A stretch of DNA of 61,380 bases from Rhodoblastus acidophilus (GTDB lineage Bacteria; Pseudomonadota; Alphaproteobacteria; Rhizobiales; Beijerinckiaceae), in NCBI RefSeq assembly GCF_009720655.1, contig NZ_WNKS01000023.1, positions 1 to 61,380 of the forward strand, given 5' to 3'. Under the pieces are notes generated by a model, which saw only the letters and a list, made by a program, of their open reading frames with translations, was not told the DNA's origin and did not search any database. This document shows positions 9,859-19,430 of this stretch, piece after piece. The stretch's first letter is position 1; the number at the start of each line of letters is the position of its first letter. Both the position numbers and the translations under genes were made by a program.

Positions 9859-10986
9859 ATGACCCTGATTGAGCGCTACATCTTCCGAGTCGCCGGCATG
9901 GCCTTCCTGGCCACGCTCGGGGTGCTGACGGCCGTGATCTGGCTGCAGCAGGCGCTGCACGACCTCGACCTGATCACCTCCAAGAGCCAGTCGATCATCA
10001 AATTCCTCACCATCACCGGCATGTGGATTCCCTCGCTGGTCATGGTCATCGCGCCGATCGCGCTGTTCATCGCCGTTCTGTTCTCCCTCAACAAGCTCAA
10101 CAGCGACAGCGAGCTGGTGGTGACCGCGGCCTCCGGTCTGTCGCCGCTCGGCCTGCTGCGTCCCTACGCGCTCTTGATCGTGCTGGTCTCCGGCTTCTGC
10201 GCGCTGGTGTCGCTGTGGATCATGCCGGCGAGCTTTGTCCTGATGCGCGACGCCTGGGTCGAGGTGAGATCGGATTTCTTGACCAAGATCGTGCGGCCCG
10301 GCCAGTTCAACTCGCTCGAAAGCGGGCTTGTCTTCCATTACCGGGACCGCGGACCGGGCGGCGAACTGCTCGGCGTGTTCATGCTCGACCGGCGCGACCC
10401 CGGCCAGGCGAACGTCTATCTCGCCGAAAACGGCATCGTCACGAAAATCGACGGCAAATCCTACATCGTGCTGCAGACGGGCACGATCCAAAAGCAGGAA
10501 AAGGGCGCCATTCCCGCCATGGTGACTTTTGATTCCTACGCGCTCGATCTCTCAAGCTTCGGCCCGAAAGCCCTGATGGGTCCGCTCAAGCCGCGCGAGC
10601 GCTCGACCCGCGAGCTGCTGAACTACGACATCACCGACCCCTACACCCGCGACAACGAGGGGCGCTTCCGCGCCGACCTGCACGAACGCTTCGTTTCGCC
10701 GCTCTACGCCATGGCCATGGGGCTGATCGGCTTCGCGGCGCTGGGCTCGCCGCGCACCACGCGGCAGACGCGCGGCCTGGCGTTGGCGAGCGCGACCGTC
10801 GCCGCCGTGGCGCTGCGCGTCGGCGGCTTCGGCGTCGCCGGCGCTCTTGTGCGCGGACCCGAGGCGGTGATCTTCGCCTACGCCCTGCCGATCCTGGGCA
10901 TGGTCGCCGCCGGTCTCTATGCCTTCCGCTACGCCTTGATCCCGCTGTTCCGCCCCTCGCGGCTCGTTCCGGCGGAGGCGCGATGA
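9859..10986 (+). CDS. lptF: LPS export ABC transporter permease LptF
   Basis: 375 aa from ATG 9859 (MTLIERYIFRVAG). It is an inner-membrane subunit of the LptB2FG complex that extracts lipopolysaccharide and feeds it to the LptA bridge. Three N-terminal and three C-terminal hydrophobic spans flank a periplasmic beta-jellyroll-like region (about residues 125-260), the standard YjgP/YjgQ layout. In-frame codons upstream to 9724 lack family similarity. The stop overlaps the lptG start (ATGA at 10983-10986). It is the first gene of a six-gene run through rsmA. A weak TTGTTT/CATAAG pair near 9779-9807 might be its promoter, but this is not convincing. Confidence 0.95.
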   Translation: MTLIERYIFRVAGMAFLATLGVLTAVIWLQQALHDLDLITSKSQSIIKFLTITGMWIPSLVMVIAPIALFIAVLFSLNKLNSDSELVVTAASGLSPLGLLRPYALLIVLVSGFCALVSLWIMPASFVLMRDAWVEVRSDFLTKIVRPGQFNSLESGLVFHYRDRGPGGELLGVFMLDRRDPGQANVYLAENGIVTKIDGKSYIVLQTGTIQKQEKGAIPAMVTFDSYALDLSSFGPKALMGPLKPRERSTRELLNYDITDPYTRDNEGRFRADLHERFVSPLYAMAMGLIGFAALGSPRTTRQTRGLALASATVAAVALRVGGFGVAGALVRGPEAVIFAYALPILGMVAAGLYAFRYALIPLFRPSRLVPAEAR

Positions 10987-12065
10987 TCGGCCGCACCCTC
11001 GGGGTCTATATCGCCCTGCGCTTCCTGCAAAGTCTCGGGGTGATCTTCCTCACCATTTTCGGCCTGATCTTCATGGCCGATTTCGTCGAAATGCTGCGCC
11101 GGGCGGGCGACGTGCCCAACACGCCGCTGTCGCTGGTGCTGCTTCTGTGCCTGATGCGCACGCCGATGATCGCCGAGCAGGCGCTGCCCTTCGCCACCCT
11201 GTTCGGCGCCATGGCGGCCTTCATCAACCTCACCCGCAAGCTGGAGCTGGTGGTGGCCCGCGCGGCGGGGGTGTCCGTCTGGCAGTTCCTCACGCCTCCG
11301 GTCCTGGCCGCGATCGGCCTCGGCGTGGTGGTGATGACGGCGCTCAGCCCCGGCGCGGCGCTGATGAAGGAAAAGGCCGACAGCATCGAAGCCGGGATTT
11401 TCAAAACCCAGCTTTCCATGCAGGACTCCAACATGTGGATTCGCCAGCGCGGGCGCGACCAGCAGTCGATCCTGCGCGCCGATTTCGCCGCCGACGCCGG
11501 CTTGCGCCTCACCGGGGTCACAGCTTATGTCTTTGACATGAAGGGACGATTCGTCGAAAGAGTGGATGCGGTCGAGAGCCGGCTGCTCCCAGGCGAGTGG
11601 GAGATGAAAACGGCTTTGGTGACCGCTCCGGCGACCGATCCGAAGCAAATGGAAATTTACCATCTTGGGACTAATCTGCAGCCTACACAGGTGGCGCAGA
11701 GTTTTGTGGCGCCCGAGACCGTGCCATTCTGGTCGCTCCCGCGACTGGCGTCGGACACGGAATCAGCAGGGTTGGATGCAGTGGGTTATCGTTTGCGTTT
11801 TCAACAACTTCTCGCCCTTCCGACGCTGCTCGCCGCCATGGTGCTGATCGCGGCCTGCTTCTCGCTGAAGCTGTCCCGCATGGGCGGAGTCGGCCTGATG
11901 GTTCTGGGTGGCGTCGGCGCCGGCTTCGTGCTTTATGTTTCCTCTAAACTTGTATCCGACTTGGGGGCGGCGGGCATGCTGAGCGCGCCCGCCGCCGCCT
12001 GGTCGCCAGCGATCATAGCGAACCTGTTGGGCGGCTTGACTCTTTTGAATCGCGAGGACGGCTGA
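10983..12065 (+). CDS. lptG: LPS export ABC transporter permease LptG
   Basis: 360 aa. It pairs with LptF in the inner-membrane LPS extraction complex and has the same six-span layout with a periplasmic domain between. It starts at ATG 10983 overlapping lptF, and its TGA (12063-12065) shares a base with the lptD ATG. The stretch from about 11520 to 11830 and the last 130 bases carry many more A/T third positions (for example AAAATGGAAATTTACC) than flanking DNA. This gives a mosaic look, as if short tracts had been exchanged with a related genome. The reading frame is unbroken. Confidence 0.95.
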   Translation: MIGRTLGVYIALRFLQSLGVIFLTIFGLIFMADFVEMLRRAGDVPNTPLSLVLLLCLMRTPMIAEQALPFATLFGAMAAFINLTRKLELVVARAAGVSVWQFLTPPVLAAIGLGVVVMTALSPGAALMKEKADSIEAGIFKTQLSMQDSNMWIRQRGRDQQSILRADFAADAGLRLTGVTAYVFDMKGRFVERVDAVESRLLPGEWEMKTALVTAPATDPKQMEIYHLGTNLQPTQVAQSFVAPETVPFWSLPRLASDTESAGLDAVGYRLRFQQLLALPTLLAAMVLIAACFSLKLSRMGGVGLMVLGGVGAGFVLYVSSKLVSDLGAAGMLSAPAAAWSPAIIANLLGGLTLLNREDG

Positions 12066-14770
12066 TGGCCAGGACAGACCTCGCCCCCATGGCCACGATC
12101 TCCGCCGCGGACCGCAACGGTGTCGCGCGACTCTTCCGCGCGCGCGTCTCCTGGTTCGCCATGACGCTCGCCCTCGGCGCGGCGCTGGCCGCGCTTCCCA
12201 CAGTCGCGCACGCGCAAACCCTGGCCGACAGGTTCTCCGGCGCCGCCAACAGCGACGACAAGGCGCCGATGAACGTCGACGCCGACAAGGTCACCTACAA
12301 CGACCGCGATCATACCGTGGTCGCCACCGGCGACGTGCAGATCTATTACAAGAAAAAGACGCTCGAGGCCGACCGGGTCACCTATTATCGCGACAGCGGA
12401 CGGGTGCTCGCGGAAGGCTCGGTCAAACTCACGGACGCGGATGGTTCGGTCACCCATGCCGACCGGATGGAGCTGTCGGGCGATTTCAAGCGCGGCTTCG
12501 TCGACGCGGCGCGGTCCGATTCCGGCGGCGAGAAAGACCGCACCCATATGACGGCGACGCGGACCGAACGGCTCGACGAAGAGACCACGGTCTTCGAGAA
12601 GGGCGCCTACACCGCCTGCGAGAGCTGCGCCGACCATCCCGAACGCGCGCCGGTCTGGCGCTTGCGCGCGCAAAAAATCATCCACAAGAACAGCGAACAG
12701 ACGCTCTACTACGAGAACGCCACCTTCGATCTGTTCGGCGTGCCGATCGCCTGGCTCCCCTATCTGTCGACGCCCGATCCGAGCGTGCTGAACAAGTCGG
12801 GCTTTCTGGCGCCGCGCCTGTCCTACAAGGACACCAACGGCTTCGGCTTCGGCCAGCCCTATTTCTACACGATCTCGCCGGACATGGACGTCACGGTGAC
12901 CCCCTATTACTATACGAACCAGGGGTTCCGCGGCGATTTCGAGTTCCGTCACCGGCTCGACAACGGCTTCTACACGCTCAACCTCATCGGCGTTCACGAG
13001 GACAACCCGGACGTCTATGGCGTGGGCAGCCGCGTCAACCGCGGCATGATCGTGTCCCAGGGCGCGATCTGGCTGAACCAGAACTGGAAGTTCGGTTGGG
13101 ACGTCGTGCGCGCCACCGACAAATATTTCAACAACGACTACCAGGTCGGCAACAACACGCTGAACGGCAATTTCTTCCGCGAGAACTCGTCCACCGCCTA
13201 TATCACCGGCCAGGGCGACCGCGGCTATCTCGATCTGCGCGGCTATTCGTTCCAGGGTCTGGCCAACAGCGACCTGCAGCCGCAACTCGCCGCCGTCTGG
13301 CCGATCCTCGACTACAACAAGATGATTTCGCTCGACCCGGCGAACACCTGGGGCATCGGCGGCGAGATCGAAATCGACGTCAATTTTACCCGTTCGAGCG
13401 CCGGGCTCGCCTCCTACCAGCAGATCGGCTCGTATCAGTTCGACGTGCAGTACGGAATGTACGCAGTCTGCCGCAATCCCTCGACGATGACGGCGCTCTA
13501 CACCAAGCAGAACTGCCTGCTGCGCGGCATCGGCGGCGAATATGACAGCGGCACCCTGCAGGTGTCGTGGAAGCGCAAGTACATCGATCCGCTCGGCGAA
13601 GTCTGGACTCCCTTCACCTTTGCGCGCGCGAACCTGAACTATCTCAACGCCAACGTGAACGGCGCGGCCGTCTTCTCGCGCACCTATGCCGATCCGGCGA
13701 CCGCGACGGGCTATACGACGATCACGGACCCGATCGCCAACACCTACCAGACGAATTTCGTCAGCCACAACGACCAGTTCGGCGGCTACATCACGCCGGG
13801 CGCCGGTCTGGAATGGCGCTACCCGCTGCTGTCGAAAACCCCCATTGGCGAGATGGTGATCGAACCGATCGCGCAGATCATCGCGCGGCCCAACGGCCAG
13901 CCGACCACCAGCATGGTGAACCTCGACGCGCAGAGCCTGGTGTTCGACGACACCAACCTGTTCGAGTGGAACAAATATTCGGGCTACGACCGCTTCGAGA
14001 CCGGCGTGCGCGCCAATTACGGCGCCCAGTTCACCTACGACATGCATGAATACGGCTACGCCAGCGCGCTGGTCGGCCAATCCGTGCAAGTCGCGGGCAT
14101 CAATTCCTACGCCACCCCCGACGCCGCCAATATCGGCCTCAGCTCCGGCCTGGACAAGCCGGTGTCCGACTACGTGACGCGGCTGACCTATGCGCCATCC
14201 TCGAACTACAGCTTCATCACCAAGGCGCGGTTCGACCAAGCCGACTGGGCCTTACGCCGCCTCGACCTCTCCGCGCGCGCCAACTACGGTCCGCTGGCCT
14301 TCGCGGTGAACTACGCCAATTACGCGGCGCAGCCGATCATCGGCTACAACGAGCGCCGCGAAGGACTCGGCCTGAGCACGCGCTACAACATGCTCGCGAA
14401 CTACTATGTGATGGGCGACATCACCTGGGATCTCGGCCGGCACAATTACAACGGCGTTCAATATCTCGTCGGCTACAACAGCACGGGGCAGGCGCTGTTC
14501 CAGAACGCGCCGGCCGCGCCGCTGTTCGCCATCGCCACCTGGGGCGCCGGCATCGGCTACCAGGACGAATGCGTCAAGCTCGGCCTGAGCTATCGCGACT
14601 CCATCACCGACGGCTATGGCTATCCGCCGACCTACGCCCGCAACAAGGCGGTCGTGTTCAATCTCGAACTGCGCACGCTCGGCGACATCAAGGCGCCGCT
14701 GTCGCTGACGCCCACGGTCGTTCAGGACGGCACGCGCACCAACGGCGCATCCTACTATTACAACCCTTGA
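12065..14770 (+). CDS. lptD: LPS-assembly outer-membrane protein LptD
   Basis: 901 aa. It forms the outer-membrane beta-barrel that inserts LPS into the outer leaflet, with LptE as plug. A signal peptide ends near residue 50 (PTVAHA before QTLADRF). Residues about 75-190 form the LptA-like periplasmic domain (NVDADKVTYN, VVATGDVQIYY). The rest is the barrel, rich in alternating aromatic residues and ending with tyrosines in SYYYNP. Cysteines occur at CESC in the N-terminal domain and again within the barrel, as expected for disulfide-guided folding. Position between lptG and a SurA-like chaperone, which assists barrel assembly, fits the conserved alphaproteobacterial operon. Confidence 0.95.
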   Translation: MARTDLAPMATISAADRNGVARLFRARVSWFAMTLALGAALAALPTVAHAQTLADRFSGAANSDDKAPMNVDADKVTYNDRDHTVVATGDVQIYYKKKTLEADRVTYYRDSGRVLAEGSVKLTDADGSVTHADRMELSGDFKRGFVDAARSDSGGEKDRTHMTATRTERLDEETTVFEKGAYTACESCADHPERAPVWRLRAQKIIHKNSEQTLYYENATFDLFGVPIAWLPYLSTPDPSVLNKSGFLAPRLSYKDTNGFGFGQPYFYTISPDMDVTVTPYYYTNQGFRGDFEFRHRLDNGFYTLNLIGVHEDNPDVYGVGSRVNRGMIVSQGAIWLNQNWKFGWDVVRATDKYFNNDYQVGNNTLNGNFFRENSSTAYITGQGDRGYLDLRGYSFQGLANSDLQPQLAAVWPILDYNKMISLDPANTWGIGGEIEIDVNFTRSSAGLASYQQIGSYQFDVQYGMYAVCRNPSTMTALYTKQNCLLRGIGGEYDSGTLQVSWKRKYIDPLGEVWTPFTFARANLNYLNANVNGAAVFSRTYADPATATGYTTITDPIANTYQTNFVSHNDQFGGYITPGAGLEWRYPLLSKTPIGEMVIEPIAQIIARPNGQPTTSMVNLDAQSLVFDDTNLFEWNKYSGYDRFETGVRANYGAQFTYDMHEYGYASALVGQSVQVAGINSYATPDAANIGLSSGLDKPVSDYVTRLTYAPSSNYSFITKARFDQADWALRRLDLSARANYGPLAFAVNYANYAAQPIIGYNERREGLGLSTRYNMLANYYVMGDITWDLGRHNYNGVQYLVGYNSTGQALFQNAPAAPLFAIATWGAGIGYQDECVKLGLSYRDSITDGYGYPPTYARNKAVVFNLELRTLGDIKAPLSLTPTVVQDGTRTNGASYYYNP

Positions 14771-14825
14771 CCTATCCCCCGGCCGCTGGAACAGTCGGGC
14801 TGACAGCGGAGGGGGTTTCGACGGA

Positions 14826-15722
14826 ATGACAATGGCGCGTTCAATAGTCTTTGCGGGCGCGATGCTCGCCTTCTTGGTTTGCTCGGGGGCGCAGGCCCAA
14901 TCCATCGTGGCCACCGTCAACGGAGACCCCGTCACCAGCCAGGACATCGCCAACCGCGAAAAGGTTTTGCGCGCGCTGGGCATGCCCTCGTCCGCCTCCG
15001 ATGCGCTCGAGAGCCTGGTCAAGTCGCGCGTCGAAGCCGGCGAGATCAACAAGTACGGCATCCGCGTCAAGAGCGACGAACTCGGCCCGACCTTCTATTA
15101 TTTCGCCGAACGCGCCCACACCACGCCCCAGGCGATCCAGCAGCGGCTAGCCCAAGCCGGAGTCGACAACAAGCATCTGGAGAACTTCCTCCAGATCCAC
15201 CAAGCCTTCACCATTTACGCCCGCGCCCGCAACCGCGCCGTCGAAGTCAGCGAGAAGGACATCGACGCCGAACTCGCCCGCAACCCGAAACTGTCGAGCG
15301 AGATCAGCTACACCCTCCGCCAGGTGGTGGTCGCCACGCCGCCGTCCGGGGGCGCCGCGGGATTGCAGGCCGCCGCCAAGGAAATGCAGGATCTTAAGGC
15401 GCGCTTCACCGATTGCGACTCGGGCGTCAAGATGGCCAGCGCCTCACCCAATGTGGTGGTGCGCGAACCGATCACCCGCACCAGCTCGGCGCTGGGCGAG
15501 CAGCTTTCCGAGCTGCTCGCCAAGACGCCGGTCGGCCATCTCACCGCGCCGAGCCGCGATTCCAGCGGTCTGGTGGCGCTCGCGGTCTGCGCCAAGTCCA
15601 AGGCGAAGGGCGACTCCGCCCGCGAGCAGGCCGCCCAGCGCGTGCTCTCGCGGAGAATCGCGGAAGACGCGGAGAAGCTCTACAAGGAGCTGCGCGCCAC
15701 GGCGGTCGTCGTTAAGAAGTGA
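14826..15722 (+). CDS. surA: SurA N-terminal domain periplasmic chaperone/PPIase-like protein
   Basis: 298 aa with a signal peptide of about 24 residues (LVCSGAQA). Mature residues 25-170 match the SurA N-terminal chaperone region, starting SIVATVNGDPVTSQDIANRE. The following part contains LRQVVVATPP and SSALGEQLSELLAKTPVGHLTAP, a degenerate parvulin-type segment. It is much shorter than E. coli SurA (428 aa) and holds at most one parvulin-like domain, so chaperone function is more likely than strong isomerase activity. It probably helps LptD and other barrel proteins cross the periplasm. Its stop overlaps the pdxA start. A purine-rich GGAGGGGG lies a little far upstream of ATG 14826; ATG 14832 is an alternative. 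Confidence 0.85.
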   Translation: MTMARSIVFAGAMLAFLVCSGAQAQSIVATVNGDPVTSQDIANREKVLRALGMPSSASDALESLVKSRVEAGEINKYGIRVKSDELGPTFYYFAERAHTTPQAIQQRLAQAGVDNKHLENFLQIHQAFTIYARARNRAVEVSEKDIDAELARNPKLSSEISYTLRQVVVATPPSGGAAGLQAAAKEMQDLKARFTDCDSGVKMASASPNVVVREPITRTSSALGEQLSELLAKTPVGHLTAPSRDSSGLVALAVCAKSKAKGDSAREQAAQRVLSRRIAEDAEKLYKELRATAVVVKK

Positions 15723-16729
15723 GCCCCGCGCCGCTCTGCGTCACCCAGGGCGATCCTTCCGGGATCGGCCCGGACATCGCCCTGACGCTTTTCGCGCGCG
15801 GCGCCCGTCTGCCCCCGTTTTTTCTCATCGCCGATCCCGACCTTTTGCGACGCCGCGCCGCGCGGCTCGGGCTCGATCTCGCCATCGCCGAATGCGCGCC
15901 GGAGCAGGCGAAGGATTTTTTCGAAGCCGCCCTTCCCGTCGTCCCCCTGCGCCATCGGGCGCGCGGGACGCCGGGCCAGCCCGATCCCGCCGACGCCACC
16001 GCCACGATCGAGGCGATTTCGCGCGCGGTCGATTTTCTGCGCGAGGGCCGCGCCCGGGCCATGGTGACCAATCCGATTGCGAAATCCGTGCTCTACGCCG
16101 CCGGGTTTTCGCATCCCGGCCACACCGAATTTTTGGGAGAGCTGGCGGCGCAAAAATTTGGCGAGGCCGCGCGTCCCGTGATGATGATCTGGTCGCGGGA
16201 GCTGGCCGTGGTTCCCGCGACCATCCACATCCCCCTGAGCGCGGTCCCCGGCGCCCTGCGCGAAGACGATCTTGTCGAAATCGGCCGCATTGTCGCGACG
16301 GCGCTCGCCCGCGACTTCGGCATTTCGACGCCGCGACTCGCCTTTTGTGGCCTCAATCCCCACGCGGGCGAGGACGGCGCCATGGGCCGCGAAGATTTGG
16401 CAATCGTCGCCCCCGCCGTGGCGCGGCTCGTCGCCGAGGGGTTTTGCGCGACCGGCCCCCTGCCCGCCGACACGCTGTTCCACGCCGAGGCGCGTCAAGC
16501 CTATGACGTCGCCATCGGCATGTACCACGACCAGGTCCTGATCCCCGTCAAAACCCTGGCCTTCGACACCGGGGTCAATGTCACGCTGGGCCTGCCGTTC
16601 ATCCGCACCTCGCCCGATCACGGCACGGCCTTTTCCCTCGCCGGAACCGGCCGGGCGCGGACGAGCAGCCTCGCCGAGGCGATTTTTTTGGCGGACCGCA
16701 TGGCGGTCGCGCGGGCGCAAGGGCAATGA
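15719..16729 (+). CDS. pdxA: 4-hydroxythreonine-4-phosphate dehydrogenase
   Basis: 336 aa from a GTG that overlaps the previous stop (GTGA, 15719-15722). It oxidises 4-phosphohydroxy-L-threonine in the DXP-dependent pyridoxal phosphate pathway. Signatures are [16 protein letters not shown] at the N-terminus, [11 protein letters not shown], the metal-ligand region [28 protein letters not shown], and [11 protein letters not shown] with TSPDHGTAF near the end. Length is normal. The neighbour order surA-pdxA-rsmA is widespread in proteobacteria, so it is cotranscribed with the LPS-transport genes though functionally unrelated. Its end overlaps rsmA by four bases. Confidence 0.95.
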   Translation: MSPAPLCVTQGDPSGIGPDIALTLFARGARLPPFFLIADPDLLRRRAARLGLDLAIAECAPEQAKDFFEAALPVVPLRHRARGTPGQPDPADATATIEAISRAVDFLREGRARAMVTNPIAKSVLYAAGFSHPGHTEFLGELAAQKFGEAARPVMMIWSRELAVVPATIHIPLSAVPGALREDDLVEIGRIVATALARDFGISTPRLAFCGLNPHAGEDGAMGREDLAIVAPAVARLVAEGFCATGPLPADTLFHAEARQAYDVAIGMYHDQVLIPVKTLAFDTGVNVTLGLPFIRTSPDHGTAFSLAGTGRARTSSLAEAIFLADRMAVARAQGQ

Positions 16730-17595
16730 GCGACGGCCTGCCGCCCCTGCGCGAGGTCGTCGCGCAATACGAGCTGAACGCCAAAAAATCGCTCGGCCAG
16801 AATTTTCTGTTCGACCTCAACCTGACCGGCCGCATCGCCCGCGCCGCCGGCGCATCCGACGACGCGACCTTTTTGGAGATCGGCCCGGGGCCGGGCGGCC
16901 TCACCCGCGCCCTGCTCGCCCATGGCGCGAAAAAGGTGATCGCGGTGGAGCGCGACGACCGCTGCCTCGCGGCGCTGGAGGACGTGGCCGCCGCCTACCC
17001 CGGCCGCCTCGAACTTTTTCCGGGCGACGCGCTGGCGCTGGATTATCCCGCCTTTCTCGCCGAGCGCGGCGTCAGCGGCCCGGTGCGCATCTGCGCCAAC
17101 CTGCCGTACAATATCGGGACGCAATTGCTGGTCGGCTGGCTGACGCAAAAGGACTGGCCGCCGTTTTACGACCGCATGGTCCTGATGTTCCAGCGCGAAG
17201 TGGCGGAGCGCATCGTCGCCGGCCCCCAAAGACGCGCCGATTACGGCCGGCTCGGCGTGCTCGCCAACTGGCGCTGCGAAACAAAAATCCTGTTCGACGT
17301 GCCGCCCGCCGCCTTCACGCCGCCGCCAAAGGTCACGTCGTCTGTGGTGGAACTGCGCCCCCGTGTAAGACCGCTCGAATGCGATGCGGCGACGCTGGAG
17401 CGGGTCACGGCCGCCGCCTTCGGGCAGCGCCGCAAAATGCTGCGGCAAGCGCTCAAGGGTTTGGGCGTCGACCCGCTGGCCCTGCTGGAGGCCGCCGGCA
17501 TCGAACCGACCCGCCGCGCCGAAGAAGTTTGTGTCGAAGGTTTTGTGGCGCTGGCGCGCGCTCTGTCCCCCGGTCGCATTTCCAACGCGATTTAG
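16726..17595 (+). CDS. rsmA: 16S rRNA dimethyladenosine transferase RsmA/KsgA
   Basis: 289 aa. It dimethylates two adjacent adenosines in the 3' terminal hairpin of 16S rRNA during 30S maturation. Motifs visible are [11 protein letters not shown] at the N-terminus, the SAM-binding [24 protein letters not shown], and the catalytic [27 protein letters not shown] marks the start of the C-terminal domain. It begins with ATG 16726 overlapping the pdxA stop, and is the last gene of the operon. Six bases after the stop begins a 22-bp perfect hairpin (17602-17651), which probably ends transcription even though it lacks a T-run. Confidence 0.95.
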   Translation: MSDGLPPLREVVAQYELNAKKSLGQNFLFDLNLTGRIARAAGASDDATFLEIGPGPGGLTRALLAHGAKKVIAVERDDRCLAALEDVAAAYPGRLELFPGDALALDYPAFLAERGVSGPVRICANLPYNIGTQLLVGWLTQKDWPPFYDRMVLMFQREVAERIVAGPQRRADYGRLGVLANWRCETKILFDVPPAAFTPPPKVTSSVVELRPRVRPLECDAATLERVTAAAFGQRRKMLRQALKGLGVDPLALLEAAGIEPTRRAEEVCVEGFVALARALSPGRISNAI

Positions 17596-17601
17596 ACTGG
17601 C

Positions 17602-17651
17602 CCGCTTCATGACTGAGCGTCGTCCAGCCACGACGCTCAGTCATGAAGCGG
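17602..17651. repeat. 22-bp perfect inverted repeat after rsmA
   Basis: Arms 17602-17623 and 17630-17651 are exact reverse complements with a six-base loop CCAGCC. It sits between convergent rsmA and rpsI. There is no T-run on either side, so it is not a classical intrinsic terminator, but it should form a very stable RNA stem in both transcripts. Confidence 0.9.
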
Positions 17652-17659
17652 CAAAGACA

Positions 17660-17688
17660 AACAACAACGGCGGGCCAGAGGCCCGCCG
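17660..17688 (-). terminator. Rho-independent terminator after rpsI
   Basis: CGGCGGGCC (17668-17676) pairs with 17680-17688 around a 3-base loop. On the minus strand the stem is followed by GTTGTTGTTTGTC. It lies about 30 bases past the rpsI stop. Confidence 0.8.
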
Positions 17689-17715
17689 CCAAAAATCCGA
17701 AAACGTTGAGAAAAC

Positions 17716-18195
17716 TCAGCGCTTCGAGAACTGGAAGCTTCTGCGCGCCTTGCGCTTGCCGTACTTCTTGCGCTCAACCACACGCGAGTCGCGGGTGAGA
17801 AAGCCTTCCTTCTTCAGAGCCGGGCGCAGGCCGGGCTCATAGTAGGTCAGCGCCTTGGACAGGCCGTGGCGCACCGCGCCCGCCTGGCCGGACAGGCCGC
17901 CGCCGGCGACCGTGACCATGATGTCGAACTGGTCGACGCGCGCGGTGACACCGAGCGGCTGCTTGACGATCATGCGCAGCACCGGACGGGCGAAATACAC
18001 GTCCAGTTCACGGCCGTTGACCGTGATCTTGCCGGCGCCGGGCTTGATCCAGACGCGGGCGACGGCGTTCTTGCGCTTGCCGGTGGCGTAGGCGCGGCCG
18101 AGCTTGTCCAGCTTCTGCACATGGACGGGCGCCTCGGGCGCGGGCGCGGAGGTCGCGGCCTTCAGGTCCTGCAGGGAGGAGAGGGTCTCGCTCAT
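17716..18195 (-). CDS. rpsI: 30S ribosomal protein S9
   Basis: 159 aa. The conserved S9 core starts [16 protein letters not shown] and ends with [24 protein letters not shown], whose C-terminal Lys/Arg tail reaches toward the P-site tRNA. An N-terminal extension of about 30 residues, rich in Ala/Pro, precedes the core, as in other alphaproteobacteria. It follows rplM by two bases and is cotranscribed with it. Confidence 0.97.
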   Translation of the reverse strand: MSETLSSLQDLKAATSAPAPEAPVHVQKLDKLGRAYATGKRKNAVARVWIKPGAGKITVNGRELDVYFARPVLRMIVKQPLGVTARVDQFDIMVTVAGGGLSGQAGAVRHGLSKALTYYEPGLRPALKKEGFLTRDSRVVERKKYGKRKARRSFQFSKR

Positions 18196-18197
18196 GG

Positions 18198-18668
18198 TCA
18201 GTCTTTCCGGCTGTTCTTGGAGTTCATGGCGGCGACGTCGAGCACGACGGGGTTCTGGGCCGCATGGGGGTGTTCCGCGCCCTTGTAGACGCGCAGGTTG
18301 CCGAGTTGCTTGCGGCCGAGCGGACCCTCGGGCAGCATGCGCTGCACGGCCTTTTCCACGATGCGCTCGGGGAAGCGGCCTTCAAGAATGAACTTGGCCG
18401 AACGCTCCTTGATGCCGCCCGGAAAACCGGTGTGGTGGTGATAAACCTTCTGGTCGCGCTTGCGGCCAGTCAAAACCACCTTGTCGGCGTTGACGACGAT
18501 GATGTTGTCGCCGTCATCCATATGGGGGGTGAAGGTGGCCTTGTGCTTGCCGCGAAGGCGCAGCGCGATGATCGAGGCGAGGCGGCCGACAACGAGGCCC
18601 TTGGCGTCGATCAGCACCCATTTTTTCTCGATTTCGGCGGCCTTGGCCGAATAGGTCTTGCCGTACAT
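18198..18668 (-). CDS. rplM: 50S ribosomal protein L13
   Basis: 156 aa from ATG 18668. Family signatures are [48 protein letters not shown] and [21 protein letters not shown]13 is an early-assembly protein of the large subunit. A strong promoter lies just upstream at 18721-18749. It forms the usual rplM-rpsI operon. A longer in-frame opening toward 18791 overlaps this promoter and is not used. Confidence 0.97.
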   Translation of the reverse strand: MYGKTYSAKAAEIEKKWVLIDAKGLVVGRLASIIALRLRGKHKATFTPHMDDGDNIIVVNADKVVLTGRKRDQKVYHHHTGFPGGIKERSAKFILEGRFPERIVEKAVQRMLPEGPLGRKQLGNLRVYKGAEHPHAAQNPVVLDVAAMNSKNSRKD

Positions 18669-18720
18669 GTCTCTTTTCCGTTGCAGCGCGGGTCGAAAAA
18701 ACCCGGCGGGAGGATGCGGG

Positions 18721-18749
18721 TTTTTAGGGACCCATCGACTCCTTGTCAA
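18721..18749 (-). promoter_or_regulatory. Sigma-70-type promoter of rplM-rpsI
   Basis: On the minus strand TTGACA (18749-18744), a 17-base spacer, then TAAAAA (18726-18721). The -35 is consensus and the spacing ideal. It leaves a leader of about 45 bases before the rplM ATG. Confidence 0.8.
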
Positions 18750-18846
18750 CGGCGTTTCGCGCCGGAAGACACGAAAAAGCAGGCGTTTCACGAGAATGGT
18801 ATCATAGTACCGTTACGAGGGCTGACGCCGCTTTGCGTAGCCGTCC

Positions 18847-19281
18847 TCATCGCGGCGGGATCGAATAGGTCCCAACGGCATGGGCGACCGGCTCGTCGTC
18901 GCCCTCGGCGAACAAGGTCGCCTCGCCCACCGCCAGCCTCTTGCCGAGCTTTAACAAGGATATCTCAGCTAAAATATCGCCATGCGGCGGCTTTCTCAGA
19001 AAATTGATGTTGAGATTGGTGGTCACCGCCAGGGCCACGGGCCCGATCTGCGCGAGAATCGCCACGTAAATCCCGACGTCGACGAGCATGAACATCGCCG
19101 GCCCCGACACGGTGCCGCCCGGGCGCAGGTGGCGCTCGTCCGAATGAAGCCGCAGCCGCGCCGTCATGGGCCCGACGGATTCGACTCTGACCATGATGCG
19201 CCCGCCATGGCGCAATTGCGGAAATTCGGCTTCGAGAAAAGCTTCGACTTCGGCGAGGGACATTTTTGGATCGGGGCGCAT
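18847..19281 (-). CDS. PaaI-like hotdog-fold thioesterase
   Basis: 144 aa from ATG 19281, preceded by GGGAGG at good spacing. The hotdog fold signature is RPGGTVSGPAMFMLVDVGIYVAI, where the glycine-rich turn and the following helix match PaaI/YbgC-like acyl-CoA thioesterases, and LNINFLRKP follows as the next strand. Such proteins hydrolyse acyl- or aryl-CoA esters. The aspartate at VDVG may take part in catalysis. No signal peptide. It lies alone between rplM and an ABC exporter on the same strand. Substrate is unknown. Confidence 0.85.
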   Translation of the reverse strand: MRPDPKMSLAEVEAFLEAEFPQLRHGGRIMVRVESVGPMTARLRLHSDERHLRPGGTVSGPAMFMLVDVGIYVAILAQIGPVALAVTTNLNINFLRKPPHGDILAEISLLKLGKRLAVGEATLFAEGDDEPVAHAVGTYSIPPR

Positions 19282-19370
19282 CTCACCCTCCCGGTTGCGG
19301 TCTGGGCAGGATAGGGCGCCTGCGAGGCCGCGAAAACAAGCCGGGCGGTCAGCGCCGCCACACGGGCGCA

Positions 19371-19403
19371 AGAAAAAGCCCGACCATTCCAAATGACCGG
19401 GCT
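19371..19403 (-). terminator. Rho-independent terminator after the ABC exporter gene
   Basis: AGCCCG (19377-19382) pairs with CGGGCT (19398-19403), and an inner CATT/AATG stem adds four pairs. The minus strand continues TTTTTCTT. It is 28 bases beyond the exporter stop. Confidence 0.75.
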
Positions 19404-19430
19404 CCAGCACTCATGATTGTATCGTTGGCC

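Noticed and set aside
11933-14239. 768-codon open frame antisense to lptG/lptD
   Set aside because: Arises from GC-rich third positions opposite a real gene; no domain, and lptD fits a conserved operon.
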